A program made the translations under genes and the position numbers. From Cordilura impudica (taxonomy: Eukaryota > Arthropoda > Insecta > Diptera > Scathophagidae): a stretch of 64,000 nt of DNA. Position 1 is the first letter of the stretch; every line of letters begins with the position of its first letter. Location: the NCBI GenBank assembly GCA_963682025.1, contig OY821517.1:336827144-336891143 (forward strand), given 5' to 3'. Under the pieces are notes generated by a model. It ran no database searches, was not told the DNA's origin, and saw only the letters and a list, made by a program, of their open reading frames with translations. Shown here in pieces: positions 22,252 through 35,082 of this stretch.

Positions 22252-22430
22252 GAACCCCTTGAGTTGAAAAAACGTTTAGAGGAAGTCCGCCTGCTGGAAT
22301 CGCGGCGCTCTGCACGTTTAGCTGATCAGGATCGTGATACGGACTTTGCACGTTTAGCCGACATGGGTGGAGACCGACGTAAAACGTCCCAGAGTATTGA
22401 GGTGCCATTAGCAACAACGCCGCAGCACAA
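22252..22430 (+). CDS. Internal coding exon of an unrecognised host gene
   Basis: The exon is 179 bp with balanced base composition, enclosed by AT-rich DNA. It has a polypyrimidine/AG acceptor and a GTGAGT donor. Only one frame is open, entering in phase 0 and leaving in phase 2. It encodes about 59 residues: EPLELKKRLEEVRLLESRRS leads into ARLADQDRDTDFARLADMGG and then DRRKTSQSIEVPLATTPQH. The first 30 residues are highly charged with heptad-like leucines, so a helix or short coiled coil is likely. RRKTS resembles a basophilic-kinase (PKA-type) site. There is no signal peptide or membrane segment. Regular third-position variety (CGT, CGC, CGG, CGA) looks like a genuine conserved coding exon. 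Its partner may be the exon at 13138. I do not recognise the family. Confidence 0.85.
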
Positions 22431-24433
22431 GTGAGTACAACAATTAACAAGTTTTAGTTTTTTTTTTTTTCTTTTTTTTTGTTATAAAATACTTAACCAG
22501 ATACATAATTAATGGAAATATTATGCAAATTGAAAAAATAAAAACTACTTTTCAACAAGAGACACACAAGTATTTATGTAAATAAATCACACACATAATA
22601 AAATAGAGGAAAAATAAAACTTTATTATACTAATTAAATTACGTCGCAAATTGTTATCTTATCTTTGGTAATAGTAGAACAAATAATATGTATATTGTTA
22701 CATAGAATTAAAAAATATATATTTAATATGGAACAAGTCTGTCTATAGGAAAGGGACTTAAATATTCAACATAAAATCATAAACACACATTAATGAATTT
22801 GAGTCGTTAAAAAAAGTAGCTGGACTTGAAATCAGTTGATATTTATATTTGGTATAATAATTACGATGTTGCTGAAAGAAATAAAATTTAAAATATGGAG
22901 ATATTTAAAACAAGCCATAAAAACTAGTCTTGAAAAATTTATAATATTTGGAAATAATCAATAAATAATTCGAGCTGTAGAAAATTAATAGACAGTGATA
23001 TTTTTATAAACAAAAAATATGTTTGAAAAAAATATAAAAAATGAATTAAAAAGTTTTTAATATTTCCACTTATTTCAAATTTTTTAAAGATAGAACTTTG
23101 AAAAAAAAAATTAAAATAAAATTTTTAAAATTTAATAAATTATAAAAATTTTTTTTATATTTAAAGTATTTATTGATTATAAAATTTTTTTTTTTGATAT
23201 TTGTTTTTTTTTTTTTTTATTTAGATATTCTTTTTTAAATAAGATTAAATTTGAAATATCGCGTGATATGTTTTCAGATTTACGTGAAATATTTATTATA
23301 ATTTATTTAAAAGAAATTTTTAAGACCAGATTTTTATAAACATAAAATTTATGGATTAAGTTAAAATTCATTATTTATTTGATAATTTTAAATATATATG
23401 TATACCATATTTATATCTTAAATTAAAAAAATTAAATTTTAAATATCTCTAAAATATTTATTATTTAATAAAGATTTTTCAAAAATTTATTATTAGTTTT
23501 TTGTTTACAAATTGAAGAAGGGATTTTCTAAATACATTTTACTTTTGATTTTAATAAAGTTAAAAAATATACAAACCAGATTATTATTAACCTTGAAGAC
23601 AAAATTTTTTAATACGTATTGTTGTTAATAAGAGAATATAAAAAATAAATAAAGACCACATTATAAATTTTGAATATTGGATTTTTTATGAATTTTTTTA
23701 ATGAAAGTAAAAAAAAAATTTTTACTTTCTAAAAATATTTTGTATCAAAGAATTTTTCAATAATTTAGTAATAATATTATTATTTTTAACTAAATACTTT
23801 TTAAAGACTGGATTATGAACATTTTAAAGGTTTATTATTATTATTATTTTTTTTATTAAAATATATTTTTAAATTAAAAACAATTTTTTTTATTAAAAAT
23901 TAAATTTTTCAAACACCACATAAAAAAAATTCAATTACTCGTTGTATATGTTGGTGTATAATTTTACTAATTAAGCATAAAGAGCTTTATTTACAACAAT
24001 GGTGTCTTTGTGACCCCCACTGAAATTTTTCGGCAAACATTTTCGTAGAATATTTTAATCCTTAAATGTCCTTTTTTAAAGGATATTTTTTGATTTTCTC
24101 GAAAAAAAAGGGTCAAATTGACCCATAAAGAGACCAGTTAGAGGGTTAAGATCTTCCACAAAAATAATCCTCATACAATTCCACAATACAACTCTGACCA
24201 TAAGAATTCTCTCAGACATTAACTTACAGCATTTTTTTCATAAAGTATAATGCTCCCTTCGACCAAAAAATGAAAACTTTGACCCACTGTAAAAAAATAC
24301 TCAGACGTGCTGGACCATAAGTTTGTTCTACAAAAATGATCTACTTAACATACCCTTTCAGAATTATGGGGTCGCTTCTGTTCCATTCAAAAAGTCTTAA
24401 TTTGTTGGACAGTGTTATTGGGAATTAATGTAT
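22431..24433 (+). other. Start of the next intron: AT-rich, no exon seen
   Basis: Opens with the donor GTGAGT at 22431. The rest is very AT-rich low-complexity sequence with repeated ATTTTTTAAA-type words. About 24000-24420 has higher complexity, including GGGTCAAATTGACCC near 24110 (a 15-bp palindrome-like word), but no open frame or splice pair. Confidence 0.6.
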
Positions 24434-24888
24434 ACTAGCAGATCCCAGCTCTTGAAATTCGAGTGCAAATTCTAAGAAAATTTTATTTTTCATTTTATAA
24501 AGACCGTAAAGCTATGATAATCAATTTTAGCCAATTCACAAGTCTACACTTTTAAAATATCGATTGCGTTATTCGTTTATGTCGAAAATTATTTTTCAAT
24601 TCAACACAATTATTATTGTGAATAAAGAAAACAACCTCATATTTTTGCAAACACTTTAACAAATTTAATAAACACACACATAGCATTGCTTAATTTTATG
24701 ACGTGTTAGTAGCAACTTTAAATGCATTCTACTTCAAAAAAATGTTCCATACGTTGCAAATCTGTAAATGTGGTGGACAGTTAAAAAGAACTACCTTTCA
24801 ATTTAGATACGTTTGGTCCAAATCGGGATAAAACTGTGGAACGAATCATCGGTCACAAGAAATGGCCTTACCTAATAATATTATAGAT
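24434..24888 (+). mobile_element. Family B element, complete copy
   Basis: Starts ACTAGCAGATCCCAGCTCTT and ends CCTAATAATATTATAGAT. It includes AAGCTATGATAATCAATTTT and a 5' segment with GATTGCGTTATTCGTTTATG shared with the copy at 20989. This copy has both the 5' and 3' landmarks, so about 450 bp is near full length for the longer subtype. Confidence 0.75.
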
Positions 24889-25073
24889 TTTAAATTTATT
24901 ATTATAAGTTTTATTATTATAAAAGGAAGAAAAAAGAAATTTTTTTCGAAAGATCAGATTTTTGTTCTTTTTAATAGAAATGAATTTTATATATCTCGAA
25001 ATGTTAATCTATTTTTTTTTTATTATCTATTCAAACCAGATTTTTATAAATTTAATACTTAGCCTCTGTAATA

Positions 25074-25427
25074 TTAATAGGCAATGCGATTTCTTTTGAC
25101 CGATGTAAGTTTCACAGTTTTAACCCGTTTTTGACAAAAAAAAAAAAAATCATTTGAAAGGTATGTCTTTTTCGCTGTTACCCAGATTTACAGATTTTCT
25201 GGGTATATTTTTTTTTGGAGTTATGATCGTTTAAAGTTGCTACTAACACATACATAAAATTATGCTATGCTATGTGTGTGTTTATTCAATTTGTTAATGT
25301 GTTGAGTTTGTTTTCTTCATTTAAAATAAGTTGAATTGTGAAGCATACCTTTAGGGTCTTTATTAAATGAAAAAATAAAATTTCCTAGAATTTGCATTTG
25401 AATTTCGAGTGCTGGAATCTGCTAGCT
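25074..25427 (-). mobile_element. Family B element, complete copy, inverted
   Basis: On the plus strand it reads from CTGTAATATTAATAGGCAAT to GAGTGCTGGAATCTGCTAGC, the complement of the standard B ends. It faces the copy at 24434-24888 across about 185 bp of AT-rich sequence, which makes a head-to-head or tail-to-tail pair (3' ends adjacent) able to form a large hairpin. Confidence 0.75.
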
Positions 25428-25434
25428 TATATAA

Positions 25435-25436
<2 letters not shown>

Positions 25437-25484
<48 letters not shown>

Positions 25485-25499
25485 TATATATATATATTA
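25437..25499. repeat. (AT)n microsatellite
   Basis: An almost pure AT dinucleotide run directly beside the 5' end of the inverted B element, interrupted once by TTAATA. Confidence 0.9.
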
Positions 25500-25709
25500 A
25501 TTAAAATTCTAGGACCAGCTATTTTATTAATGTTAAATATCTCGAAATATTTCACTTAAGAATTTATAAATTATTTATTGAAAATTTGTTTAACTAAAAA
25601 ATTTTTAAAAAAAGCATATTTTAAAAATTTTAAATTTTTTGAAATATTTCATTGTTATTAAAGAATTTTTCAAATGATAAAAATTATAGTTTTAAAACAA
25701 ATAATATAT

Positions 25710-26050
25710 ACTAGCAGATTCCAGCCCTCGAAATTTGAGCGCAAATTCAAGGAAATTTATTTTTTCATTAAGCCAATTCACAAATCAATACAAAAATAAA
25801 CTCATTTTTATTACAACCACATTAACAAATTTAATAAACACACACATAGTACTGTATAATTTTATGTATGTGTTAGTAGCAGCTTTAAATGCAATTTACT
25901 CAAAATAAAGGAAAAAATTTAAAAATCTGTACATCTGCAAAACCGCTAAAAAGGAATACCTTTCAAATAATATACGTTTGGTCAAAATCGGGATAAAACG
26001 GTAGAACAAAACATCAGTCACAAGAAATCGCGTAGCCTATTAATATTATA
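25710..26050 (+). mobile_element. Family B element, short subtype
   Basis: Starts ACTAGCAGATTCCAGCCCTC and ends at CCTATTAATATTATAT. It lacks the GCTAATCAATTATAG segment, like the copy at 17391. CAAAACCGCTAAAAAGGAAT and CGTTTGGTCAAAATCGGGAT are intact. Confidence 0.75.
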
Positions 26051-27555
26051 TGTTTAAGACCAGATTTTATAAATCTAAAATTCATAATTAATTAATATTT
26101 GTTAATATTTATTACTTTTACTTTTTAAATCCCAAAAAAAATTTATTTAAAAAAATATTTAATTATTGATGTTTATGAATTTTCAGTATCTCAGAAAATT
26201 TATTATTTATTGAAAAAATATTTTATTTATTTATTAATAGCTTTTCTATATTAAAATAATATATATTTTTTTTTATTAAGAAATTATATTTTTTAATTAA
26301 AATATATATTTTTTTTATTTAAAAAAACAATTTCAATTAAATAACCAAGATTTTTTAATATAAAAATAATTTTGTTTTAAATTTAAAATACATTTTTTAT
26401 ATATATATATTTTTTTTTTATTAAAAATTATTTCTTTTATTTTTTTTTTAATTTTATAAAGTTATAAAAGTGTATTAACATTAATAAATAAAATAACTAA
26501 AATTTATAAAAATCTGGGCAATATTTTTTTTTTTATTTAAAAAATATATAATGAATAATAAATTTAAAAAAAATATATACAATTTTTATTAAAAAAAAAA
26601 TATTTTAACTATTTGAAATGTCTTAAAAAATTATTTAGTAAATTTTTTTTTTATATATTTTTTAACAACTTCTTTTATTAAAATAATATACATATATTGT
26701 TTTTAAATTAAGGAAGTATATTTTTTAATGAATAAAATATATTTTTAAAATTAAAAGCAAACAATTTTATTCAAACAAACAAGATTTTTTAATATAAAAA
26801 TAATTATTTTGAAAATTGAAAATACAGTTTTTAAGTATTTTTTATTAATTTAAAATTTTTTTTTAATATTTTTTATAAATTTAATAAAGTAATAACAACG
26901 TATTTACATTCATAAAAAAATAGAAAGTTGTGTAAATTCAAAATAAGTATTTTATAACAACTAAATATTTTAAAAAATCTGACCAATAAATTTGGTTAAA
27001 TAATGGATAATAACTTTAAAAAAATGTTTTTATTTTTTTTATTTAAAAAAAATATTTAAAATATTTCATATTTCTTAAAAAATTTATTGTTTGTTTAAAA
27101 AATATTTTATGTATTTATTAATAACTTTTTTATTAATATAATATAATTTTTTTTTGAATTAAGAAAATAATTTTTTTTTTAATAAACGGAAATAATTTTA
27201 ATTAAATAAAAAAGATTTTTTATTAAAAAAATAATTATTGTTATAAATTTTTGTTTTATTTTTTTTTTTTGTTATTAATTTTAGTAATATGTATTTTTTA
27301 ATTTATAACGTTTTTTGATATATATTAACATTAATAAATAATAGAAACTTGTTTAAATTGCAAATAAGTATTTTAGAATAATTAAAATTTTTAAAAATCT
27401 GGTCAATAATTTTTTTAATCCAAAAAAATATTAAATTATTTTAATATAGAATGTGTAATAAATTTAAAAAAAAATTTGTTCTATTTTTTTAACAAAAAAA
27501 AAAAATATTTGAAATATTTTAAAAATTATTTAATAAATAAAAAAATTGTATATAT
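26051..27555. other. Extremely AT-rich intron sequence
   Basis: Almost only A and T. It is a loose imperfect repetition: a segment with TTATTAATAGCTTTTCTATT near 26231 is echoed near 26661 and 27116, each followed by ATATATTTTTTTTTA-like sequence and AAAACAATTTCAATTAAATA-like sequence. That gives a degenerate period of about 430-450 bp over roughly three units. No gene. Confidence 0.55.
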
Positions 27556-27964
27556 CGCACCTGTACCTCTAAAGTGAATCAACTCAAAATTTACAAATTT
27601 TCAGTAGAGGCAAAAAACGTTTTTTTTTTAATATTTACTATAAAAGTTAAAAACAGTTGTTTCATTGTAAAGAATTGCGAATAATAAGTATACAACAATA
27701 TTAGTACCTCTAGTAGCGATTTTTTCAGTGACCATCAAAAAAGGCAAGTTTTTTGGGTGCAACTCAAAATATGTCTTTTTAGTGGATTCTAAAGAAGCTA
27801 CTCTTATTGCGGTAATGAGGATTGCGACTGTATTTTTTTGCGAAGACTACAAAATCCGATGTAAGATTTTTACAGTGGATAGATATGACCACTCTGTATC
27901 GTTTTCTTGCAAAAAGTGAAAATTGAAAAATTTTGAGTTGACTCACTTTAGAGGTACAGGTGCG
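27556..27964. mobile_element. Family J MITE, 409 bp, complete copy
   Basis: Terminal inverted repeats of roughly 45 bp with few mismatches: CGCACCTGTACCTCTAAAGT at the left and ACTTTAGAGGTACAGGTGCG at the right, each continuing inwards with CAACTCAAAATTT-type sequence. Flanks are GTATAT and AATTAT, so the target duplication is unclear. A 63-codon frame inside is probably chance. The second copy lies at 41702-42090. Confidence 0.8.
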
Positions 27965-28023
27965 AATTATTCTTTTATAAAAAGAAATATAAAAATATTT
28001 TTAATTTTTTGGAGTTAAATTTA

Positions 28024-28059
<36 letters not shown>

Positions 28060-29929
28060 ATTAATGAAAATAAACACAGAAACACTTCTATATAAAAAAA
28101 TTGATTATCGAAAATTTTCACAAAAATTTTTTCTTTATTAAAATTTTAAAGTTCAAAATAGTTTTTATTTTAAAAATATATTATATTTTAAATATTAAAA
28201 AAATATATATAAAAATATATCAAATTTGTTTGGAGCTAAAATTTTATTGAAAATAAAAACAAAAAATTACATAGAGAAAAGTTGAAAGTTTAATAAATTT
28301 TTTCTTTGTATTTTAAAATGAAATATATAAATTTTAGAATTTATTTTTAATACATTTTTTTTATAGTAAATTAAAATATTTCGAGATATTAAATTTTTTA
28401 AAATGTGGTCCTAAAAGTTTTTTGGAAATTTTTTTATAAAAAAATAAATTTCGAGACGTTTTAATTTTTTTATTATAAAAATAAAATTATTTAATAACTG
28501 GTCTCTATTAAAAAAATTTATAATTATTAAAGAATTTCATAATATTTATTTTTATGAAAAATTTGTTTAAAGTTATAACTTTTTTTTAATTAAAAAAAAA
28601 AAAAAACATTAAAACTATTTTCTGTTAATTTCCTAAACACCTATAAACTTGTTTGACAAACAAATAATATTTTCAAAATTGTGAATTTTTTTTAAATTAA
28701 TATCGTATATATATTTTCCTTAATTCATGCGCCAGACCCTCTTTGACCTGTATTGCAAAAAAAAAAAAAAAAAAACGTTTACATATCTCTATATTTGCTT
28801 ATCACAAAAATATGTACGAAGCCTCACATTTAAATATGCCATGCTTTAGCTATTTGCAATAAGTGATGATGCATACAAATATCGATAACAATTAATTGGT
28901 CAATTATTTTGTATGGTCTATAGAACTAAAAGGCTTATGAAAGTTTTTATTTATTTAATTTTAATGTCATTTTAAATTTATGCATATAAATTGAAAATAA
29001 AAAAATAGAAAAAATAATATTTCATAGACGTCGCGACGTCTTAATTAATGCGCCATACTTAAATGCGAAGCAAAATAGTTTATTTGATAAGCGAATTTTT
29101 TTTGTGTTCATTCTATTTAACACTTAAAAAAAATTCAAAGAAATTTTACAAAAAAAAAAATATGATTACAATACAAAGCGAATAAAATAAACACCAACAA
29201 CAACGGCCAGTCAGAGTCCACTTTCCAAAGCAACTAATGCCGGCCACGTTCCTAATTGATAATCAAGCAAAAATAAATAAATTTAAAAAAACAAAATATA
29301 TAAACATAAACAATAAGAAATCAAAATAAAAACTTCATAACAGCAAATAATTACAAATCAATAAAAATGTATAAAATTATAAACCGAGCAGAGTTTTGTA
29401 ATTCCAAAGATTGTAAACGAAGCTAGGGAGTATGGGTGTGGCCCTTCTTCTGACATCAAAACACGCTTAGCATTATGATAATTGTAATTGTATAAATTAT
29501 TGCGTTGTTATAATGCAATATATAAGTTACACACAATTGCCATAATAGTTTACACTTTACAGCGTTTGTACTATTCGCAATATTCCATAACATACACATA
29601 TAAAGGATAGAATAATAGAACTATAGAAGTTCTTGAACTTAGTCCAATTCAATTGTCAGCATATTTATGCTGATTCTGTAATGTTGTAAGATATTTATAA
29701 AGTTTCATTAAATTATTTTAATACAATAAAATTAAATTTTCTTAAAGAAGTGTCTCTACTAAAAAATTTACCTTTTCTTTATTAAAAAATCAACATTTTT
29801 GTTTAAAAAAAAATACTTGTTAATGATTGAATTAATAATTGACCCTGAACAACTTCTAACTCAATCATTGAAATGCTAAAGATCAAAAATAAGATTTTTT
29901 ATTTAAAGAGGAAATAAAAAATTAAAAAT
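27965..29929. other. AT-rich intron with one more complex patch
   Basis: Begins with a (TA)n tract at about 28029-28058. Up to 28700 the sequence is low-complexity. From about 28725 to 29740 it is richer in C and G (for example GGCCAGTCAGAGTCCACTTT near 29202, GGCCACGTTCC near 29242, GTATGGGTGTGGCCCTTC near 29430) and is not matched elsewhere in the window. It could be ancestral intron sequence with regulatory content. No open exon with splice sites was found. Confidence 0.45.
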
Positions 29930-32035
29930 TCTTCTTCTTAAACAAGTGCCTTTTTTTTAAAAAGTCAATTTTCTTATACAAAATACTTCTTCTTAAAAAA
30001 GTTAATTTTCTTTAAAACGTATCTATTTGTTAAAAAGTAAATTTTTGTTAAAAAATAAATTTTTGTTAAAAAGTATCTTTTTGTACGTTTTTGGTAAAAG
30101 TGCCTTTTTGTTAAAAGCTATATTTTTATTAATAATTATACTTTTATTTATATTTTCGTAAATAAAGTACCTCTTTTAAAAACTACCTTTTCTTAAAATA
30201 AGACCTTTTCTTAAAAAAATACCTTTATGTTAAAAACTGCCTTTTTGTTAAATAGTGCCTCTTTGTTAAAACATTAATTTTTGCTAGGAAGTACCTTTTT
30301 GTTAAAAGGTAAAGTACCTTTTTGTTAACAAGTAACTTTTTGTAAAAAGTATGTGTATTTTAAAAGTACCTTTTTGTTAGAAAGTACCTTTTCTGATAAA
30401 ACTACCTTTTTCTTAAAATATATAAAAATTTATAAAAAAAACTAATATTTTTAAAAATTTTTAAATTTAATGTGATAAACGTATATTTTTAGTAAAAAGT
30501 ACGTTTTTGTTGAAAAGTACCTTTTCTTAAAAAAAGTATCTTTTTTAAAAACTACCTTTTCTTAAAATAAGACCTTTTCTTAAAAAAATACCTTTTTGTT
30601 AAAAAAATACCTTTTCGTAAAAAAGTAACTTTTTGTTAAAAAAAATAAATTTTTGCTAGAAAGTACCTTTTTGTTAAAAGGTAAGGTACCTTTTTGTTAA
30701 CAAGTAACTTTTTGTAAAAAGTGTTTTTTAGTACCTTTTTGTTAGAAAGTACCTTTTCTTAAAAAAGTACCTTTTTGATAAAAAAAACTGCCTTTTCATA
30801 AAAAAGTACTTTTAAAAAAAAAGTACTTTTTTTTAAAAAAGTACTTTTTCTTAAATAAGTACCTTTATTAAAAAAGTACCTTTCTGTTAAAAAGTGCCCT
30901 TTCTTAAAAAGTACATTTTCTTAAAAAAGTAAATTTTTGATAAAAAAAAAAACTACATTTTCTTATAAAAGTACATTTTCTTAATAAGGTACCTTTATGT
31001 ATACAAGTACCATATTTTTCAAAACGTAGCTTTATGTAAAAAAGTACCTTTCTATTAAAAGGTTCCTTTCTATCTAAAAGTACCTTTCTGTGAAAAAGTA
31101 CCTTTCTGTTTAAAAGAACCTTTCTGTTAAAAAGTACCTCTCTGTTAAAAAGTACCTTTTCTTAAAAAATGCATTTTCTTAAAAAAGCAAATTTTTGTTA
31201 AAAGTACCTTTTTGTTAAAAAGTACCATTTTGTTTAAAAGTACCATTTCGTTAAAACGTGTCATATCTTAAAAATAATCTTTTCTTAAAAAAGTACCATT
31301 TCTTAAAAAAGTATTTTTTCATATATATATAACATTTTGTTGAAAAACTCCGTTTTGTTAAAAAAGTACCTTTTCTTAAAAAATATCTTTTCTTAATATG
31401 GCACCATTTTTAAATAAACTGCCTTTTTGTTAAAAAGTACCCTTTTGTTAACAAGTACCTATTGTTAAATAGTACCTTTTAATTAAAAAGTACATTTTCT
31501 TCAAAAGTGGATAATCTTAAAAAATATTTTTTGCTAAAAAACTAAGTTTTCTTTAAAAAATCTTTTTGTTAAAAAGTACCTCTTTGTTAAAAAGTACCAT
31601 ATTAAAATAAGTACATTTTCTTTAAATAGTAAATTTTGTATAAAAAAAATTCTAAATTTTCTTAAAACAGTACCTATTCTTAAATAAGTACATTTTGTAA
31701 AAAAGTACCTTTATTTTAAAAAACACCTTTTCCTAAAATGTATATTTTAAAAAGCAAATTTTTGTTAAAAGAAATCTAACTTTTCTCAAGAAAAGTATCT
31801 TTTTGTTAAAAGTGCCTTTTTGTTAGAAAGTACCATTTGGTTAAATAGTACCTTATTTCAAAAAGTACAAAAAGTACATTTTCTTCAAAAAGGCCTTTTT
31901 CTCCAAGAAAAAAAAATAGCGTTTATTAAAAAAGTACCTTTTATTAAAAAAAGTACCCTTTCTCAAAAATATCCATTTTCTTAAAAAAATACCATTTCTT
32001 AAAAATGTATCGTTTAATAAAAAAGTACCTTATGT
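29930..32035 (+). repeat. Degenerate 18-bp minisatellite, about 2.1 kb
   Basis: About a hundred imperfect tandem copies of a unit close to AAAAAGTACCTTTTTGTT (variants AAAAAAGTACCTTTTCTT and AAAAAGTACATTTTCTT). The GTACC core recurs roughly every 17-20 bp from end to end, with occasional interruptions such as ATATATATATAACA near 31320. Because both AAGGTAC and GTACCTT lie close to a palindrome, single strands could fold locally. It breaks off sharply at about 32035 into unique sequence. Confidence 0.9.
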
Positions 32036-33250
32036 TTGTTTAGTTACTCAACCTGTAAGATGATTATCTAACCGTTTTCAAACCTAAATCCCTGCTTTGT
32101 TATACCATTTATTTGTGCTACGATTCTTATTTTTTGTTTATTTTTGCATTAACCAAATTTAAGAAAACAAATTTTTTTTAAATCAACTAAACTTCAACAT
32201 CAGATATATCTGCCTATTATCATCCATTCGAATTATTTAATATTTTTTTAGAAATCCTCTTATAAGTTTATTTATTTATTTTCTATTTCCCATACAAAGG
32301 AAAATATGCAAGTTTGCAAAGTTTCCAATATGCAAATAATAATATTAATAATCTGATCTCTATTTATCTTAACATTTTGTTGTTCTTCTTCATTTTATAA
32401 TTTTGTTTTTAGTATTTGTTATTGTTGTTGCTGTTGCTGCTGACTTTATGCAATGCGGAAGTTAGTGTATTGTTTGTAATTTTCTGCCATTTTATATTAA
32501 GATAAACATGTACCCCTGAGCCGCGTTGAACGAGTACAAAATATAATGATAACAAGTGAATTTTGAACAATTTGAGTTAAGGAAATTATTCGTTCAAAGA
32601 AATCGATGTTTCCGCATTTTTAAAGAATATTTTTTTTTATAATATGCTGTTTTATTTAGGAAAAATAATGATTTTCGAAAAAAAATTGCTGTTTCTCTTA
32701 AAAAGAAGGCAGAACACAAACTTTTTTATTATTTTTGCATATTTGTTTTAACTATGGAAAAATTTGGTATCACAGAAGAGCAAACTTGCACAAACATGCT
32801 AATTTCTTAAAAAATATATTTTTTTTTAGATTTTTTTATGGAAATTTTTTTTAGTAATTAATTTTTTAAAATAAATATATTTTTTATAAAGATAAATAAT
32901 AGTTATATGTAATTGTATTATAGAATAATCAGATAATTTATTTTATTACAAAAATTTTTTGATTTTTTATTTATAAAAAAAATGAATTTATAACACAAAA
33001 ATATATATAATATATATTAATATGAAATAAAATTATTTTATTTCAGGAGTTATTTCCAAAAAAAAAAAATATTTTTTTTTAAATTTAAAATTAAAGATTT
33101 CAAACTAAAATAAAAAATAAGAAAATATTACACAAATTTTTATATATTTTTTATAAAATAATAACTCTGAAATTTTATGTTTTTTCAAAAAAAATATTTT
33201 TTTTTTAATTTTAAAAAATATGTATTTTATAACACAAACATTTTTGAATA
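32036..33250. other. Intron sequence between the minisatellite and family B
   Basis: Unique medium-complexity sequence to about 32600, including a run reading TTGTTGTTGCTGTTGCTGC near 32424 and GAGCCGCGTTGAACGAGTAC near 32518. AT-rich low-complexity sequence follows. No exon seen. Confidence 0.5.
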
Positions 33251-33613
33251 ATCTATAATATTAATAGGCTAGGCGATTTCTTGTGACCGATGTTTTGTTT
33301 TACCGTTTTATCCCCATTTTGACCAAACGTATATTATTTGAAAGGTATTCCTTTTTAGCCGTTTTGCAGATTTACAGAAATTTAAATTTTTTCCTTTATT
33401 TTGAGTAAATTGCATTTAAAGTTGCTACTAACACATACACAAAATTATACATATGTATGCTATTTGTGTTTTATTAAATTTATAATGTGTTTGATAATGA
33501 GTTTGTTATCTTCATTCACAATAATAATAAACCATAAAATGTTGGTTTGTGAACTGGCTAAGTTGAAAAATAAAGCTGCCTAGAAAATGCACTCGAATTT
33601 CGAGCGCTGGAAT
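33251..33613 (-). mobile_element. Family B element, inverted copy
   Basis: On the plus strand it opens ATCTATAATATTAATAGGCT and closes CGAATTTCGAGCGCTGGAAT, the complement of the family ends. AACGTATATTATTTGAAAGG and GTTGCTACTAACACATACAC are intact landmarks. It lies 27 bp from an inverted family A copy. Confidence 0.75.
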
Positions 33614-33640
33614 ATATATTACATCATTTTAACATAATTT

Positions 33641-34438
33641 ATTATACCCTATACCACTATGTGGTTTGGGTATAATGACTTTGTGATGCTGTTTGTAACA
33701 ACCAAAAATATTTGACCTACACCCATCTTTAATTATACCGAGCGAATCAGAATCACTATCTGATTCGATTTAACGATGTCCGTCCGTCCGTAAAGCTTTT
33801 AATCATGTAAAGCTTTTAATCAAACTGCAGGTCGCAAATATGAATATATTTTGACGAAATTTGGTATTTGATCTTTTATCGGCCATGGGATGAACGCTAT
33901 TGAAATTGGTGAGAATCGGTCCATGTTCAGACCTAGCCCCCATACAAATGACCCCTATGAAATCAACATATATTGCCATAAGATCCAAATTATCATACAA
34001 ATCTTAGTCAAATTGGATTTGTATGTATATATTACATCCATTAATCAGTAGTCCAAAAATGATCCCTATTGGACAACTCTTAGTCATAGGCCCCATATAG
34101 AGCTGCTTCCCGATCTTCACTTAAATCAATCAAAAAACAAAAATATTGCACTGATTCTTCTCAAATTTTGTTTGTATATATTTTTGCAAAATACAAGAGA
34201 CTTTAACAACCATGGTCAGGATCGGTTCATTTTTGGGCCTAGTCCCCATATAGATATAGCATCCGATATGAACTTTTTCATATCTGCAGCCGAAAAAATT
34301 AATAAAAATTCCACTCAAATTTGGTTTATGCTTATTTTCTATATCCAGTTAGTTGGGCCTGAGAGATGCGGTCTCTAAACGCATGGTATAGGGTATCGTA
34401 TAGTCGGTCAAGACCGACTATAATTTTCTTACTTGTTT
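33641..34438 (-). repeat. Family A dispersed repeat, full length, inverted
   Basis: On the plus strand it runs from ATTATACCCTATACCACTAT to CGACTATAATTTTCTTACTTGT. The subterminal palindrome has one change (GGTCAAGACC). The ACGG tract is shortened to GTCCGTCCGTCCG at about 33778-33790, and AAAGCTTTTAATCA is duplicated beside it. Small frames on both strands merely repeat those of the other copies. Confidence 0.85.
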
Positions 34439-35082
34439 TGTATTCGGAATTCTTTAAAAAAAATATTTTAAGAAAATATTACATTTTTATTTTATAAAAA
34501 ATATAAAAATTTATAAAAATATAAATATTTTTTTTATATATTAAAATTTTTAAATAAAATTATGTTTTATATAAAATGAAAAAAATTATAAATCATTTTT
34601 ATAAATTTAGAAACTCCTATATTTTATATATTTTGAAAAAATTTTAACATATTTGTTTTTGTTTTTTAATTTTTTAACGAGAAATGTGTATTTTTTGACG
34701 CAAAAACATTTTTATATAAATATAGAATATTTACTTGAGTAATTTCTTTTCCTGAATTCTTAAAAAAAAATACAATTTTGAAATTTTAATCTTTTTATTT
34801 TATTAAGAATATAAATCTTATAAAAATGTCAATATTTAATAAAGACTTTAAATATTAAATATTTTTTATATATTAAAATTTTAAAATATATTTTTAGAAA
34901 ATAAAAAAATATAATATATTTTTATAATTATAGATAGCTCTGATATTTTATGTTTTTTAAAAAAATTAAAAAATTGTTATTTTTTATTAATTTAATAAAG
35001 AAATATGTATATTATGACACACAATTTTTTTTAATATTTTTAACATATCATTATATTATGTATAAAAATATATCAAAATATT
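34439..35082. other. AT-rich intron sequence
   Basis: Low-complexity A/T sequence with loosely repeated words of the TTTTATAAAAATATAAATAT kind. Nothing functional is visible. Confidence 0.6.
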
